A DNA stretch of 64,000 nucleotides from Aurantimonas aggregata (GCF_010500835.1 NZ_JAAAMJ010000001.1:868001-932000), one strand, 5' to 3'. Positions 35,877-45,946 are shown, counted from the first letter of the stretch. Program-made: numbers and translations. The notes: generated by a model not told the origin, from the letters alone.

Positions 35877-37673
35877 ATGCCGAGCTATCAGGCCCCCATC
35901 GAGGACACGCTGTTCGTTCTGAACGATCTGCTGGGCTTCGACCGCCACAACAATCTGCCGGGATTTGCCGACGCCTCGCCGGACGTTGTCGAGGCGATTC
36001 TCGGCGAGGCCGGGCGGATCGCCTCGGAAGTGCTGCAGCCGCTGAACCGGGTCGGCGACCGCGAGGGCTGCCACCGCGCCGCCGACGGGTCTGTGACCAC
36101 CCCGACCGGCTTTAAGGATGCCTACCGCACGTTCCGCGAGGGCGGCTGGGGCAGCCTGCCCTTCGATCCCGCCTATGGCGGCCAGGGCCTGCCGCACACG
36201 CTGTCCACCGCGGTGTCGGAGTTCATGTCTTCGGCGAACATGGCCTTCGCCATGTATCCGGGGCTAACGGCGGGGGCGATCGCGGCGATCTCGGCGCATG
36301 GCAGCGACGCGCAGAAGCAGGCATATCTGCCGAACATGATCGAGGGATCGTGGACAGGCACGATGAACCTCACCGAGCCGCATTGCGGCACCGATCTCGG
36401 CCTGCTGCGCAGCAAGGCCGTGCCGCAGCCGGGTGGCAGCTACGCCATCTCGGGCCAGAAGATCTTCATCTCCGCCGGCGAGCATGACCTGTCGGACAAC
36501 ATCGTCCATCTCGTCCTCGCCCGGATCGAGGGCGCGCCGGAAGGCGTGAAGGGCATTTCGCTCTTCATCGTGCCGAAATTCGTCCTCGATGCCGACGGCA
36601 AACCCGGCGCCCGCAACGCAGTCAGCTGCGGCGCGCTCGAGGAGAAGATGGGCATCCACGGCAATTCCACCTGCGTCATGAACTACGACGCAGCCACCGG
36701 CTGTCTGATCGGCGAGGCCAACAAGGGCCTTCGCGCCATGTTCACGATGATGAACGAGGCGCGGCTCGGCGTCGGCGTCCAGGGCCTGGCGATCTCCGAG
36801 GTCGCCTACCAGAACGCCGTGACCTATGCCCGCGAGCGGATCCAGGGCCGCTCGCTTGCCGGTGCCAAGGCGCCAGACAAGAAAGCCGACCCGATCATCG
36901 TGCATCCGGACATAAGGCGCATGCTGATGACGATCCGCGCGATCAACGAGGCCGGCCGGGCGTTGATCCTCTGGACCGCGCTGAAGGGCGACCTGTCGCA
37001 CCGCGCCGAGGCCGAGAGCGAGCGCCAGGCAGCGGACGACTGGATGGGCCTGATGACGCCGGTCATCAAGGGCGTCCTGACCGACAAGGGCTTCGACAAC
37101 GCCGTCATGGCGCAGCAGGTCTATGGCGGCCACGGCTATATCGGCGAATGGGGCATGGAGCAGTTCGTCCGCGACGCCCGCATCGCGCAGATCTACGAGG
37201 GCGCCAACGGCATCCAGGCGCTCGATCTCGTCGGCCGCAAGCTCGGGCTGAACGGTGGCCGGGCGGTGCAGGCGTTCTTCGCCGAGGTCGGCCAGTTCTG
37301 CGAGGAAAATCGCGGCGACGAGAAGATGGCGCCGCTGACCAAGGGGCTCAAGAAGGGCCTCAACGACCTGCAGCAGGCGACGATGTGGCTGATGCAGAAT
37401 GCCATGGCGAAGCCCGACAATGCCGGCGCCGCCTCCACCGACTACATGCACCTCTTCGGCCTCGTCGCCCTCGGCTACATGTGGGGCCGGATGGCCAAGA
37501 TCGCACAGGACAAGATCGCCGCCTGCGCCGACGGCCAGACCGAGTTCATGGAGAAGAAGCTGGTGACGGCGCGCTTCTACATGGACCGCATCATGCCCGA
37601 GAGCGCCGCCCACCTCGCCCGCATCTCCGCAGGCGCGGACTCGATGATGGCCATGGAGGCCGACGCATTCTAG
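35877..37673 (+). CDS. Acyl-CoA dehydrogenase (large, FadE-like)
   Basis: A 598-aa FAD enzyme performing the first step of fatty-acid beta-oxidation. The N-terminal and middle domains ([19 protein letters not shown]) and C-terminal bundle with catalytic Glu in [16 protein letters not shown] are intact, followed by the extra C-terminal domain of this 600-aa class. A GGAGG site precedes ATG 35877 (MPSYQAP); an upstream in-frame ATG at 35850 has none. It heads a set with hicAB, thiolase and the FadJ-type enzyme, under the palindrome. Confidence 0.93.
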   Translation: MPSYQAPIEDTLFVLNDLLGFDRHNNLPGFADASPDVVEAILGEAGRIASEVLQPLNRVGDREGCHRAADGSVTTPTGFKDAYRTFREGGWGSLPFDPAYGGQGLPHTLSTAVSEFMSSANMAFAMYPGLTAGAIAAISAHGSDAQKQAYLPNMIEGSWTGTMNLTEPHCGTDLGLLRSKAVPQPGGSYAISGQKIFISAGEHDLSDNIVHLVLARIEGAPEGVKGISLFIVPKFVLDADGKPGARNAVSCGALEEKMGIHGNSTCVMNYDAATGCLIGEANKGLRAMFTMMNEARLGVGVQGLAISEVAYQNAVTYARERIQGRSLAGAKAPDKKADPIIVHPDIRRMLMTIRAINEAGRALILWTALKGDLSHRAEAESERQAADDWMGLMTPVIKGVLTDKGFDNAVMAQQVYGGHGYIGEWGMEQFVRDARIAQIYEGANGIQALDLVGRKLGLNGGRAVQAFFAEVGQFCEENRGDEKMAPLTKGLKKGLNDLQQATMWLMQNAMAKPDNAGAASTDYMHLFGLVALGYMWGRMAKIAQDKIAACADGQTEFMEKKLVTARFYMDRIMPESAAHLARISAGADSMMAMEADAF

Positions 37674-37700
37674 GAAAGGCGATCAGGCGGGAGCCGGACG

Positions 37701-37907
37701 ATGAACCGGGAGCAGTTCCTCCGGGAACTCCGACGCGATGCGAGAAAACGGGGCATCATGTTCCGGATCGTTGAAACGCGCGGCAAAGGTAGCCACTATC
37801 GGGTCCACCTCGGCGATCGTTTCACCACGGTCCAGAGCGGCGAACTGACGCCGCTGATGGTCCGCTCGCTGCGCAAGCAACTGGGAATGGATGACACCGA
37901 TGCGTGA
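37701..37907 (+). CDS. hicA: HicA-type toxin (mRNA interferase)
   Basis: A 68-aa HicA-like toxin with a double-stranded RNA-binding-type fold. The conserved catalytic His32 is in RGKGSHYRV, preceded by RELRRDARKRG. It would cleave mRNA unless held by HicB. It begins 27 bp after the acyl-CoA dehydrogenase with GGGAG as ribosome site and overlaps hicB by 17 bp. Finding it inside the fatty-acid set is unusual. Confidence 0.82.
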   Translation: MNREQFLRELRRDARKRGIMFRIVETRGKGSHYRVHLGDRFTTVQSGELTPLMVRSLRKQLGMDDTDA

Positions 37908-38325
37908 CTACCGCTACCTGGCCGAACTGAGCGACGATCCCGACGGCGGGGTGGTCGTCAGCTTTCCCGACGTGCCCGAAGCGATCACGTCCGGACCGGA
38001 CCGGCGCCAGGCACTGGCGTCTGCAGCCGACGCGCTCGGCCTGGCACTGCGCGGCTATCTCGCGGAGCATCGCGAGATGCCACGGCGAACGGCAGAAGGT
38101 GTAACGATGGTCACACCGCACGCCGACGACGTCCTGAAGCTCGCGCTGATCGAAAGTCTGCGCCGGCAGTCAGTCACTCCGGACCGGTTTCGTGATCTGT
38201 CCGGATTGAAGGACTGGGAAGTCGCGGCGTTGTTCGATCCGGATGCCGTCAACGGTGTCGCCGACCTGGAGAATGCCCTTGCCCTGCTCGGCCAGAGAAT
38301 CCGGATCGCGGTCGAGGCAGCCTGA
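37891..38325 (+). CDS. hicB: HicB-type antitoxin
   Basis: A 144-aa HicB antitoxin. The N-terminal partial RNase-H-like domain is YLAELSDDPDGGVVVSFPDVPEAITSG; the C-terminal part holds a helix-turn-helix (DVLKLALIESLRRQSVTPDRFRDLSG) that would autoregulate the operon. It starts 17 bp within hicA (ATG 37891, alternative ATG 37900). The thiolase gene follows 40 bp later on the same strand. Confidence 0.82.
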   Translation: MTPMRDYRYLAELSDDPDGGVVVSFPDVPEAITSGPDRRQALASAADALGLALRGYLAEHREMPRRTAEGVTMVTPHADDVLKLALIESLRRQSVTPDRFRDLSGLKDWEVAALFDPDAVNGVADLENALALLGQRIRIAVEAA

Positions 38326-38365
38326 CGGCGCACGCCCAATTTCAAGAACATATCGGGAGGTCAGC

Positions 38366-39574
38366 ATGACCGAAGCCTATATCTACGATCACGTTCGCAC
38401 GCCCCGTGGCCGCGGCAAAAAGGACGGCGCGCTGCACGAGGTGCCGGCCGTGCGGCTCGGCGCCAAGGTGCTCGAGGCCCTGCGCGACCGCAACGGCATC
38501 GACACCAGCACCGTCGACGACATCATCTTCGGCTGCGTCGACCCGGTCGGCGAGGCCGGCTCGGTGATCCCGCGCGCCTCGGCCTTCGAGGCCGGCTACG
38601 ATTTCGCCGCGCCCGGCATGCAGATCTCGCGCTTCTGCGCCTCCGGCCTCGATGCGGTGAATCTCGCCGCCGCCAAGATCGTCCAGGGCGCCGACGACCT
38701 CGTCATCGCCGGCGGCGTGGAATCCATGTCGCGCGTCGGCATGGGCATGTCCGGCGGTGCCTGGATCATGGATCCGTCGGTGGGAATTCCCTCCTACTTC
38801 ATGCCGCAGGGCGTGTCGGCCGACCTGATCGCGACGAAATACGGCTTCTCCCGCGACGACGTCGACGCCTATGCGGTCGAGAGCCAGAAGCGCGCCGGCA
38901 AGGCGTGGGAAGAAGGCCGCTTCGCCAGATCGGTGATCCCGGTGAAGGACCAGAACGGCCTGACCATTCTCGACCGCGACGAGCATATGCGCCCGACCAC
39001 CGACATGCAGTCGCTCGGCAGCCTGAACGCTTCCTTCGCCATGCACGGCGAGATGGGCGGCTACGATGCGGTCGGCATCCAGGCGCATCCGGAGATCGAG
39101 GCGGTCAACCACGTCCACCATGCCGGCAACTCGTCGGGTATCGTGGATGGCGCCGGGGCCGTGCTGCTCGGCTCGAAGGCCGGCGGCGAGAGCCTCGGCA
39201 TCAAGCCGCGCGCCCGCATCCGCGCCTTCGCCAATATCGGCTCCGACCCGGCCCTGATGCTGACCGGTCCAGTCGACGTCACCGAGAAGCTCCTGAAGCG
39301 CGCCGGCATGGAGCTGGCCGACATCGACCTGTTCGAGCTGAACGAGGCCTTCGCGGCAGTGGTGCTGCGCTACATGCAGGCCTTCGAGATCGATCCGGCC
39401 AAGATGAACGTCAATGGCGGCGCCATCGCCATGGGCCATCCGCTGGGTGCGACCGGTGCGATGATCTTCGGCACCGTGCTCGACGAACTCGAGCGCCAGG
39501 GCAAGCAGACGGCCCTGGTCACGCTGTGCATCGGCGCCGGCATGGGCACGGCGACCATCATCGAGCGGGTCTGA
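38366..39574 (+). CDS. Acetyl-CoA C-acyltransferase (thiolase)
   Basis: A 402-aa thiolase, the last step of beta-oxidation, releasing acetyl-CoA. The active-site nucleophile Cys is in [13 protein letters not shown], His in [16 protein letters not shown] and the second Cys in [15 protein letters not shown] precedes ATG 38366 ([15 protein letters not shown]); the frame is open to 38243 only by overlapping hicB. It lies between hicAB and a convergent EAL gene, with the FadJ-type enzyme 0.97 kb on. Confidence 0.94.
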   Translation: MTEAYIYDHVRTPRGRGKKDGALHEVPAVRLGAKVLEALRDRNGIDTSTVDDIIFGCVDPVGEAGSVIPRASAFEAGYDFAAPGMQISRFCASGLDAVNLAAAKIVQGADDLVIAGGVESMSRVGMGMSGGAWIMDPSVGIPSYFMPQGVSADLIATKYGFSRDDVDAYAVESQKRAGKAWEEGRFARSVIPVKDQNGLTILDRDEHMRPTTDMQSLGSLNASFAMHGEMGGYDAVGIQAHPEIEAVNHVHHAGNSSGIVDGAGAVLLGSKAGGESLGIKPRARIRAFANIGSDPALMLTGPVDVTEKLLKRAGMELADIDLFELNEAFAAVVLRYMQAFEIDPAKMNVNGGAIAMGHPLGATGAMIFGTVLDELERQGKQTALVTLCIGAGMGTATIIERV

Positions 39575-39590
39575 GAGGGATGCGTGGCGG

Positions 39591-39610
39591 CGAGCGGCGG
39601 GAGCCGCTCG
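39591..39610. terminator. Hairpin between convergent thiolase and EAL genes
   Basis: CGAGCGGC (39591–39598) pairs perfectly with GCCGCTCG (39603–39610) around GGGA. It lies between the thiolase stop and the EAL gene stop. No T-run, but well placed for a bidirectional terminator. Confidence 0.55.
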
Positions 39611-39612
39611 GC

Positions 39613-40395
39613 TCAGGCCGTCTGGCCGCGCTCCAGCGCAGCGAGCGTTGCCGAGCCGAGACCCGGCAACGCCTCGAATTCCGGCTTGGCGAACCAGTAA
39701 CCCTGGAAGAGCGTCACCCCGGCGGATTTGAGCGCGAGGAACTCCGCCTCCGTCTCGACGCCTTCGGCGAGGATCGCGATGTCGAGGTCACGCGCAATGG
39801 CCAGCAGGGCGGCGAGGATCGCCTGGCGCGCCCGGCTGGTGTCGACGTCTCGCACCAGATGCATGTCGATCTTGATCAGGTCCGGCTGGAAATCGGCAAG
39901 CAGTCCGAGCCCGGCATAGCCGGCGCCGAAATCGTCGAGTGCGGTGATGAAGCCGATCTTCCGGTATTCGGTGATGATGTTGCGAAGATGCGCGACGTCG
40001 GTCACCGCCTCGCCTTCGGTGAACTCGAACATGATCGAGCTGAGGGGGAACTGGCTCTTTCTGGCAGCGGCAAGCGTTGCACGGAGACAGGCGGTCGGCT
40101 CGTATACAGCATTGGGCATGAAGTTGATCGACAGATGCAGGTCGTCCGACTGCGCGAAGAGCCGGGCTGCCAGGTCGATCGCCTTCACCCTGCAAGCCTG
40201 GTCGAAGCGATAACGCTGCTCCGGCGAAACCTTCGAGAGGATCGCGCCGGCGCCCTCACCCTCGAGGCCGCGGACGAGCGCTTCGTAACCCCAGACGCGT
40301 TCGGACGCGACGTCGTAGATCGGCTGGAAAGCCATCGAGAAATCGAAGTCGAGGGGGCGGGATGTTTGGCAGCCGGGGCAGGCGTGATCGGGCAT
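39613..40395 (-). CDS. EAL-domain cyclic-di-GMP phosphodiesterase
   Basis: A 260-aa stand-alone EAL protein that degrades cyclic di-GMP. The metal and catalytic residues all appear: YEALVRG, NFMPNAV, FEFTEGE, DDFGAGYAGLG, IKIDMH, AEGVET and FQGYWF. The N-terminus has a Cys pair (HACPGC) before the domain and no sensor domain or membrane segment. It lies antisense between the thiolase and FadJ-type genes. Start MPDHACPGC (40395) was preferred over 40440. Confidence 0.92.
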   Translation of the reverse strand: MPDHACPGCQTSRPLDFDFSMAFQPIYDVASERVWGYEALVRGLEGEGAGAILSKVSPEQRYRFDQACRVKAIDLAARLFAQSDDLHLSINFMPNAVYEPTACLRATLAAARKSQFPLSSIMFEFTEGEAVTDVAHLRNIITEYRKIGFITALDDFGAGYAGLGLLADFQPDLIKIDMHLVRDVDTSRARQAILAALLAIARDLDIAILAEGVETEAEFLALKSAGVTLFQGYWFAKPEFEALPGLGSATLAALERGQTA

Positions 40396-40541
40396 GAGCG
40401 TCCATTTCGTCGAAATTTCAACGCGGTAATTAGTAAGCACGCATTGGTTTCACGAGTCTGACCAATCGCTGTGTGCGCAATAGCCGCACGCGGTAAAATT
40501 TCTCAGGCGGCTAAGCGCCACCTGACCATCGGGAGCGAGAG

Positions 40542-42749
40542 ATGAGCTACGACAACTTCAAGATCGACACCGACGCCGACGGCATCGCGCTGATCACGTG
40601 GGACATGCCGGACCGCTCGATGAACGTGTTCACCGAGGAGGTGATGGACGAAATCGATCGCCTGGTCGACGCCGTGGCAAGTGATGCGGCGATCAAAGGC
40701 GCCATCATCACCTCCGGCAAGCGGGGCTCGTTCACCGGCGGTGCCGACCTCAAGATGCTCTCCGGCATGTTCGAGCGCTTCGAGACGAAGAAACGCGACA
40801 ACCCGGACGCCGCCATCAAGGAGCTGTTCGACGCCGCCGGCCGCATGTCCTGGCTCTGGCGCAAGCTCGAGACCTGCGGCAAGCCCTTTGTCGCGGCGAT
40901 CAACGGCACCTGCATGGGCGGCGGCTTCGAACTGGCGCTCGCCTGCCATGGCCGCGTCGCTGCCGAGGACGCGAAGATGGGCCTGCCCGAGGTCAAGGTC
41001 GGCATCTTCCCCGGCGCCGGCGGCACCCAGCGCGTGCCGCGCCTGACCGACACCCAGTCGGCACTGCAAATGCTGCTCAAGGGCTCGACGCTGACCGCCG
41101 CCAAGGCCAAGGGCATGAAGCTGATCGACCAGGTCGTGCCGCAGGACCAGCTGGTCGATGCCGCCAGGGCGATGCTGAAGGCGGGCCTGTCTCCGGTAAA
41201 ACCTTGGGACGAGAAGGGCTTCAAGCTGCCCTCGGGTCCGGTCTACTCGGTGCAGGGCGCGCAGGTCTGGCCGGCTGTCGCCTCGCTCTACCGCAAGGAG
41301 ACCAACGACAATTATCCCGGTGCCCGGGCGATCGTGAAATGCGTCTATGAGGGCCTGCTGGTGCCGATCGACACCGCCCTGCGGATCGAGCAGCGCTACT
41401 TCACCGAGGTGCTGCAGACGACCGAAGCGGCGATGATGATCCGCTCGCTGTTCGTCTCCATGCAGGAGTTGAACAAGGGCGCGCGCCGGCCGAAGAACGT
41501 GCCCGCGACGGAGTTGAAGAAGGTCGGCATCGTCGGTGCCGGCTTCATGGGCGCCGGCATCGCCTTCGTCTCGGCGCAGGCCGGGCTCGAGGTCGTCCTG
41601 ATCGACCGCGACCAGGCGGCGGCCGACAAGGGCAAGGCTCACTCGAACACGCTGCTCGAGAAGGCCGTCAGCCAGGGCCGCTCGACCAAGGAGCAGGCGG
41701 AGGCGGTGCTCGACCGGATCACTGCGACGCCGGACTACGCCGCGCTGAAGGACGCCGACCTCGTCATCGAGGCGGTGTTCGAGGATCGCGACGTCAAGGC
41801 CGAAGTGACGAAACAGGTCGCGGCGGTGCTGCGCAAGGATGCGATCTACGCCTCCAACACCTCGACCATTCCGATCACCAGCCTCGCCGAAGCCTTCGAG
41901 GATCCCCAGCGTTTCATCGGCGTCCACTTCTTCTCGCCGGTCGACCGGATGATGCTGACCGAGGTCATTCTCGGCAAGGCGACGGGTGACAAGGCGCTCG
42001 CCGTCGCGCTCGATTTCGTCCGGGCGATCAAGAAGACGCCGATCGTCGTCAACGACACGCGCGGCTTCTTCGCCAATCGCTGCGTGCTTCGCTACATGTC
42101 GGAAGCCTACGACATGCTGGTCGAAGGCGTGCCGCCGGCGATGATCGAGAACGCCGCGAAGTTCGCCGGCATGCCGGTCGGCCCGCTGGCGCTCAACGAC
42201 GAGACCGCCGTCGATCTGTCGCTGAAGATCATGAAGGCGACGATGCGCGACATGGGCGAGGATTCGGTCGACCCGCGCCACTTCAAGATGGTCGAGCAGA
42301 TGAACGCCGATGGCCGCCTCGGCCGCAAGGCCGGCAAGGGCTTCTACGACTACCCGGCCAAGCCCGCCAAGAAGGCGCTGTGGCCCGGGCTGAAGCAGAT
42401 GTTCGAACAGAAGCCGGCCGACACGATCGACTTCGAGGAGCTGAAGCAGCGCTTCCTCGTGACCATGGCGCTGGAAGCTGCGCGCACGATGGAAGAAGGC
42501 GTCGTCACCGACCCTCGGGAGGCGGATGTCGGCTCGATCCTCGGCTTCGGCTTCGCGCCCTACACCGGCGGCACGATCAGCTACATCGACGGTATGGGCA
42601 CCGAGGCCTTCGTCGCGCTTTGCGAGAAGCTAGCGGCCAAGCATGGCGAACGCTTCGAGCCGACGCCGCTGCTGAAGGACATGGCAGCCAAGGGCGAGAC
42701 CTTCTATCGCCGCTTCGCGCCCCGCGGCTCGCAGGCCCGCGCCGCCTGA
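40542..42749 (+). CDS. fadJ: Bifunctional enoyl-CoA hydratase/3-hydroxyacyl-CoA dehydrogenase (FadJ type)
   Basis: A 735-aa beta-oxidation enzyme. Residues about 1–190 form the crotonase domain (oxyanion ITSGKRGSFTGGADL; acidic residue area GLPEVKVGIFPGAGG). About 325–500 is the 3-hydroxyacyl-CoA dehydrogenase NAD domain (VGAGFMGAGIAFVSAQAG), and the rest is the C-terminal dehydrogenase domain (HFFSPVDRMMLTEV, NDTRGFFANR). GGGAG precedes the ATG. It completes the set of acyl-CoA dehydrogenase and thiolase and ends at a terminator. Confidence 0.95.
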   Translation: MSYDNFKIDTDADGIALITWDMPDRSMNVFTEEVMDEIDRLVDAVASDAAIKGAIITSGKRGSFTGGADLKMLSGMFERFETKKRDNPDAAIKELFDAAGRMSWLWRKLETCGKPFVAAINGTCMGGGFELALACHGRVAAEDAKMGLPEVKVGIFPGAGGTQRVPRLTDTQSALQMLLKGSTLTAAKAKGMKLIDQVVPQDQLVDAARAMLKAGLSPVKPWDEKGFKLPSGPVYSVQGAQVWPAVASLYRKETNDNYPGARAIVKCVYEGLLVPIDTALRIEQRYFTEVLQTTEAAMMIRSLFVSMQELNKGARRPKNVPATELKKVGIVGAGFMGAGIAFVSAQAGLEVVLIDRDQAAADKGKAHSNTLLEKAVSQGRSTKEQAEAVLDRITATPDYAALKDADLVIEAVFEDRDVKAEVTKQVAAVLRKDAIYASNTSTIPITSLAEAFEDPQRFIGVHFFSPVDRMMLTEVILGKATGDKALAVALDFVRAIKKTPIVVNDTRGFFANRCVLRYMSEAYDMLVEGVPPAMIENAAKFAGMPVGPLALNDETAVDLSLKIMKATMRDMGEDSVDPRHFKMVEQMNADGRLGRKAGKGFYDYPAKPAKKALWPGLKQMFEQKPADTIDFEELKQRFLVTMALEAARTMEEGVVTDPREADVGSILGFGFAPYTGGTISYIDGMGTEAFVALCEKLAAKHGERFEPTPLLKDMAAKGETFYRRFAPRGSQARAA

Positions 42750-42775
42750 GCATCGGCAGGACGACGAGATGACGA

Positions 42776-42803
42776 AAGGGCGGGCCGGCAACGGTCCGCC
42801 CTT
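42776..42803 (+). terminator. Terminator after the FadJ-type gene
   Basis: AAGGGCGGGCC (42776–42786) pairs with GGTCCGCCCTT (42793–42803) with one G·U, loop GGCAAC. It is placed 27 bp after the stop codon; the T-run is short. Confidence 0.7.
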
Positions 42804-43000
42804 CGCATATGGCGACCATGGGTTGCCGGCTTGCTGCGACCGCGCCGGAGAAATCCTGCGCGTTCAACGCCGATTGGCCATATTCGCAAGTTTTAAGACA
42901 AATTGAAGGGATAGGGCGTGATGGCGGGCGCGACGACAGTCTGCGACCGCGGCGCCGAACGGCGCCTGCCGCTTGCGGCACGGGCGACATGGAGCAACGC

Positions 43001-43981
43001 ATGACGGGGGATTCATCGAAACACGGGGTGCGACCGACGGAGGAAGTCCTGCGGCAGCGCCTGATCGCGCGGCGCAGCGACTATGAGCGCACGCGCGGCG
43101 AGGCCGGCCTCGGCGGGCGCCTCAATCAGCGCGGCACCACCAGTCTCTGGGTCCCCGGCGCCGAACGGCCTGTCGGCGGCCGTCTGCGCAACTTCGTCGC
43201 TCGCCGTCCTGTCACCGCCTATCTTTCGGTGGCGACCATCGCCGGCCTGGTCTTCGGCGGGCTTGCCCTGACGCTGTCCAACGATCGCCCGGGCTCCCCC
43301 GTTCAGGTCGCCGAGATGACGACTGAGGCGCCCGCGGCTTCGTCCGATCAGACAGCCGCCGGAACGATCGAAGCGACCGACCTGCCGGTTGCCGACATCG
43401 GGGCCGTCGCCGCGTCCGGCACGCCTGCGACGACGCTCCGCGATCCGGCCGCGGTCGCGCCGCCGGCCACCACCGAAACCGCCACGCGCCTCCGGCCCAC
43501 CAGCGACGATCTTCCGGCAAGCGAGGCGACAGCCGGGACGATCATCACGGATGAGGCAGCGGCGGCGCTTGCCCTGCGCCTGCCGCCTGCCGACGACACG
43601 CTCGCCATGGCCGAAGTGCCCGACCGCCTGCTGACGACGGGCAGCGTCCTGCCGGCGGGCGATGCCGGATCATCGCAGCCCGCGGCCGATACGATCGAGA
43701 CCGCAACCGGCGACGATACGGCGACGACCGAAACGATGGCCGAGGAAGCTGCTGCCGAGGAAGAGACTGCTTCGGTCGAAGCCCCCGACGCTTCGCGCGC
43801 GGCGACGGTCAACGCCAGCGTCAACATGCGCGAGCGGCCCGAGAATGACGCGACGATCGTCGCCGTTTTGCCGGCCGGCAGCGCGGTGGAGATCATCGAC
43901 TGCGCCCAGTGGTGCGAGGTGGCGGCTTCCGGGAGTCGCGGCTTCGTCTTCAGGCGCTTCGTCGAAGGCGCCGACGGCTGA
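43001..43981 (+). CDS. Membrane-anchored SH3-domain protein
   Basis: A 326-aa protein with a cytoplasmic N-terminal part (about 60 residues) and a single membrane helix (VTAYLSVATIAGLVFGGLALTL). A long low-complexity Ala/Thr/Glu periplasmic linker follows. The C-terminal bacterial SH3 domain (ATVNASVNMRERPENDATIVAVLPAGSAVEIIDC) typically binds peptidoglycan. GGAG precedes the ATG at 43001. It converges on the YihY gene; a role in the envelope is likely but not specified. Confidence 0.82.
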   Translation: MTGDSSKHGVRPTEEVLRQRLIARRSDYERTRGEAGLGGRLNQRGTTSLWVPGAERPVGGRLRNFVARRPVTAYLSVATIAGLVFGGLALTLSNDRPGSPVQVAEMTTEAPAASSDQTAAGTIEATDLPVADIGAVAASGTPATTLRDPAAVAPPATTETATRLRPTSDDLPASEATAGTIITDEAAAALALRLPPADDTLAMAEVPDRLLTTGSVLPAGDAGSSQPAADTIETATGDDTATTETMAEEAAAEEETASVEAPDASRAATVNASVNMRERPENDATIVAVLPAGSAVEIIDCAQWCEVAASGSRGFVFRRFVEGADG

Positions 43982-44001
43982 GCCGAAGCCCGGCCGGCGC
44001 G

Positions 44002-45063
44002 TCAATGCCGCTTCGACCAACGGCGGAACAGGCTCGGCTTCTTGTCGATCTTGTGCGTCTTGCGGCTCGAGCTCTTGCCCAGCGTGTCGGCGACGCGGGC
44101 GCCGCGCAGGCCGAGCGGCTTTTCCGGCAGGTCGGTCGTATCCGCCGCCGTCTGGTGCTCCATCTCTGCGTTGATCTCCGCGCCGATGATGAAGATCAGC
44201 GACGAGATCCAGACCCACATCATGAAGCCGACGACCGCGCCGAGCGAGCCGTAGGTGGCGTTGTAGTTGGCGAAGTTCCGCAGGTACCAGGAGAAGCCGA
44301 TCGAGGCGAGGAGCCAGACCACGGCCGTCAGCACGGCCCCGAACAGCACCCAGCTCCAGCGGGCACGGTTGCGGCTCGGGCCGTAGCGATAGATCATCGC
44401 GATGGCGGCGACGATGAGGAGGAATACGATCGGCCAGCGCAGCGTGGAGATCAGCACCTCGCTCCACCGCGACAGTCCGACGACCGACATCACCACCGGC
44501 AGGACGCCGACCGCGGTGATCAGCACGATGCCGATGAAGATCGCGCCCAGCGTGAAGTACAGCGCCACGACGTTGAGCCAGATGAAGCTGCGATTCTCGA
44601 TTTCGCCGTAGGCGATGTTCATCGCCTCGAACAGCGTCTTGATGCCGTTGTTGGCGAACCAGAGGGCGAACAGGAGGCCGGTGAAGAAGCCGATCGACAG
44701 CGACGCCCGATCCTGGCCGACCAGCGTGTCGAGCTGCGACTGCAGCATCTCGGTGCCGGCCTGCGGCAGGAACCGGCCGATGAAGGCGATGTGGCCGCTG
44801 ATCGTCGCCGGATCGTTGACGAAGCCGTAGAGCGACACGAACACCGCGAAAGCGGGAAACAGCGCCAGGAGGAGATAGAAGGTCGCGCCGGCGGCGACCA
44901 GCATCACCCGGTCCTCCCAGAACGCCACGTAGATCCGCAGCAGGATGTCCTTCCAGCCTTTCCACGGGATCGAATAGGGCCGCAGCGCATCGCGTCCCCG
45001 TCCCGGTTCGCTGGCGCGCTGCCGGGTTTCCTCGTCCGTGTGGGCGGCGAACCGTCCCGTCAT
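44002..45063 (-). CDS. YihY/virulence factor BrkB family membrane protein
   Basis: A 353-aa integral membrane protein of the YihY/BrkB (UPF0761) family, with six hydrophobic helices. Family signatures include AAGATFYLLLALFPAFAVFVSLYG, LWFANNGIKTLFEAMNIAYGE and SSLIFIIGAEINAEMEHQTA. Despite older labels it is not ribonuclease BN; its function is not well established. It converges on the SH3 gene. Rhizobia usually carry one such gene. Confidence 0.9.
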   Translation of the reverse strand: MTGRFAAHTDEETRQRASEPGRGRDALRPYSIPWKGWKDILLRIYVAFWEDRVMLVAAGATFYLLLALFPAFAVFVSLYGFVNDPATISGHIAFIGRFLPQAGTEMLQSQLDTLVGQDRASLSIGFFTGLLFALWFANNGIKTLFEAMNIAYGEIENRSFIWLNVVALYFTLGAIFIGIVLITAVGVLPVVMSVVGLSRWSEVLISTLRWPIVFLLIVAAIAMIYRYGPSRNRARWSWVLFGAVLTAVVWLLASIGFSWYLRNFANYNATYGSLGAVVGFMMWVWISSLIFIIGAEINAEMEHQTAADTTDLPEKPLGLRGARVADTLGKSSSRKTHKIDKKPSLFRRWSKRH

Positions 45064-45295
45064 TCCATGTCCTTCCGGTTCCCCAGCGGCCTATCGCGAC
45101 TGCGGTACGCGATGATGCGCGCCGATCAGCCATCAATGCCACAATTCGAGGCCGGTTCCGACAGCCTGCCTGACCGATCGACGCAGGAAATTTCGAGGGT
45201 CTTCGGAAAATTTGACGTTGCGGTATGGACAGGGGAAGGCGAGCCCCGTAATACTCAAAGGTATATATTCCTCTCCTGCCGATCGCGGGTCCGTC

Positions 45296-45946
45296 ATGTT
45301 TTCTCACGACCGTATCTGGGCAGCCATCGATGCCCTGGCCGCGCGTAACCGGATGTCACCGTCCGGCCTTGCGCGCCGCGCCGGGCTCGATCCGACCACC
45401 TTCAACAAGTCCAAGCGCAATGCCGTCGACGGTCGGCCACGCTGGCCCTCGACGGAATCCATCGCCAAGGTGATCGAGGCGACCGGCGCCAGCATCGACG
45501 AGTTCACCCGGCTGATGCGGGGCGAATCTCAGGCCCTCGAGACCAACAGCCACCGGCAGGGCATCACGGTGCCGCTGATCGGTCTCGCTCAGGCAGGCGG
45601 CGGCGGCTTCTTCGACGACGCCGGCTACCCGGCGGGCCAGGGCTGGGACGAGATCTCGCTGCCGGCCAAGCCCGACGAGGCGGTCTATGCGCTCGAGGTC
45701 TCCGGCAGTTCGATGATGCCGCTCTACCGCGATGGCGACGTGGTCATCGTGTCGCCTGCCTCCGCCATCCGCCGCGGCGACCGGGTCGTCGTGCGCACGA
45801 AGGGCGGCGAGGTGATGGCTAAGATCCTGCAGCGCCAGACCGCCCGGACGATCGAACTCGCTTCGGCCAATCCCGACTATCCGGACCGGCAGTTCGCCCT
45901 TGACGAGATCGAGTGGATGGCGCGGATTCTCTGGGCCAGTCAGTGA
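45296..45946 (+). CDS. S24-family HTH repressor (LexA/CI-like)
   Basis: A 216-aa phage-repressor-like regulator. The helix-turn-helix is at residues about 10–45 (NRMSPSGLARRAGLDPTTFNKSKR). The C-terminal S24 domain has the catalytic Ser139 (GSSM) and Lys176 (EVMAKIL). An Ala100–Gly101 bond (LAQAGGGG) sits where LexA-like proteins cleave themselves, so self-cleavage on stress is plausible. The last 4 bp overlap the following nuclease-fold gene (GTGA). No phage genes surround it; similar chromosomal regulators are common in rhizobia. Confidence 0.88.
   Translation: MFSHDRIWAAIDALAARNRMSPSGLARRAGLDPTTFNKSKRNAVDGRPRWPSTESIAKVIEATGASIDEFTRLMRGESQALETNSHRQGITVPLIGLAQAGGGGFFDDAGYPAGQGWDEISLPAKPDEAVYALEVSGSSMMPLYRDGDVVIVSPASAIRRGDRVVVRTKGGEVMAKILQRQTARTIELASANPDYPDRQFALDEIEWMARILWASQ

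Noticed and set aside
40503-42281. 592-codon open frame on the minus strand
   Set aside because: Antisense to the FadJ-type enzyme; His/Asp/Arg-rich, no domain.
45236-45295. AT-rich near-palindrome GGTATATATTCC before the S24 gene
   Set aside because: Ten of twelve positions are symmetric, but such AT runs also serve as -10 elements; not enough to call an operator.
43670-45307. 545-codon open frame on the minus strand
   Set aside because: Overlaps the YihY gene in another frame; the YihY frame has family motifs and six helices.
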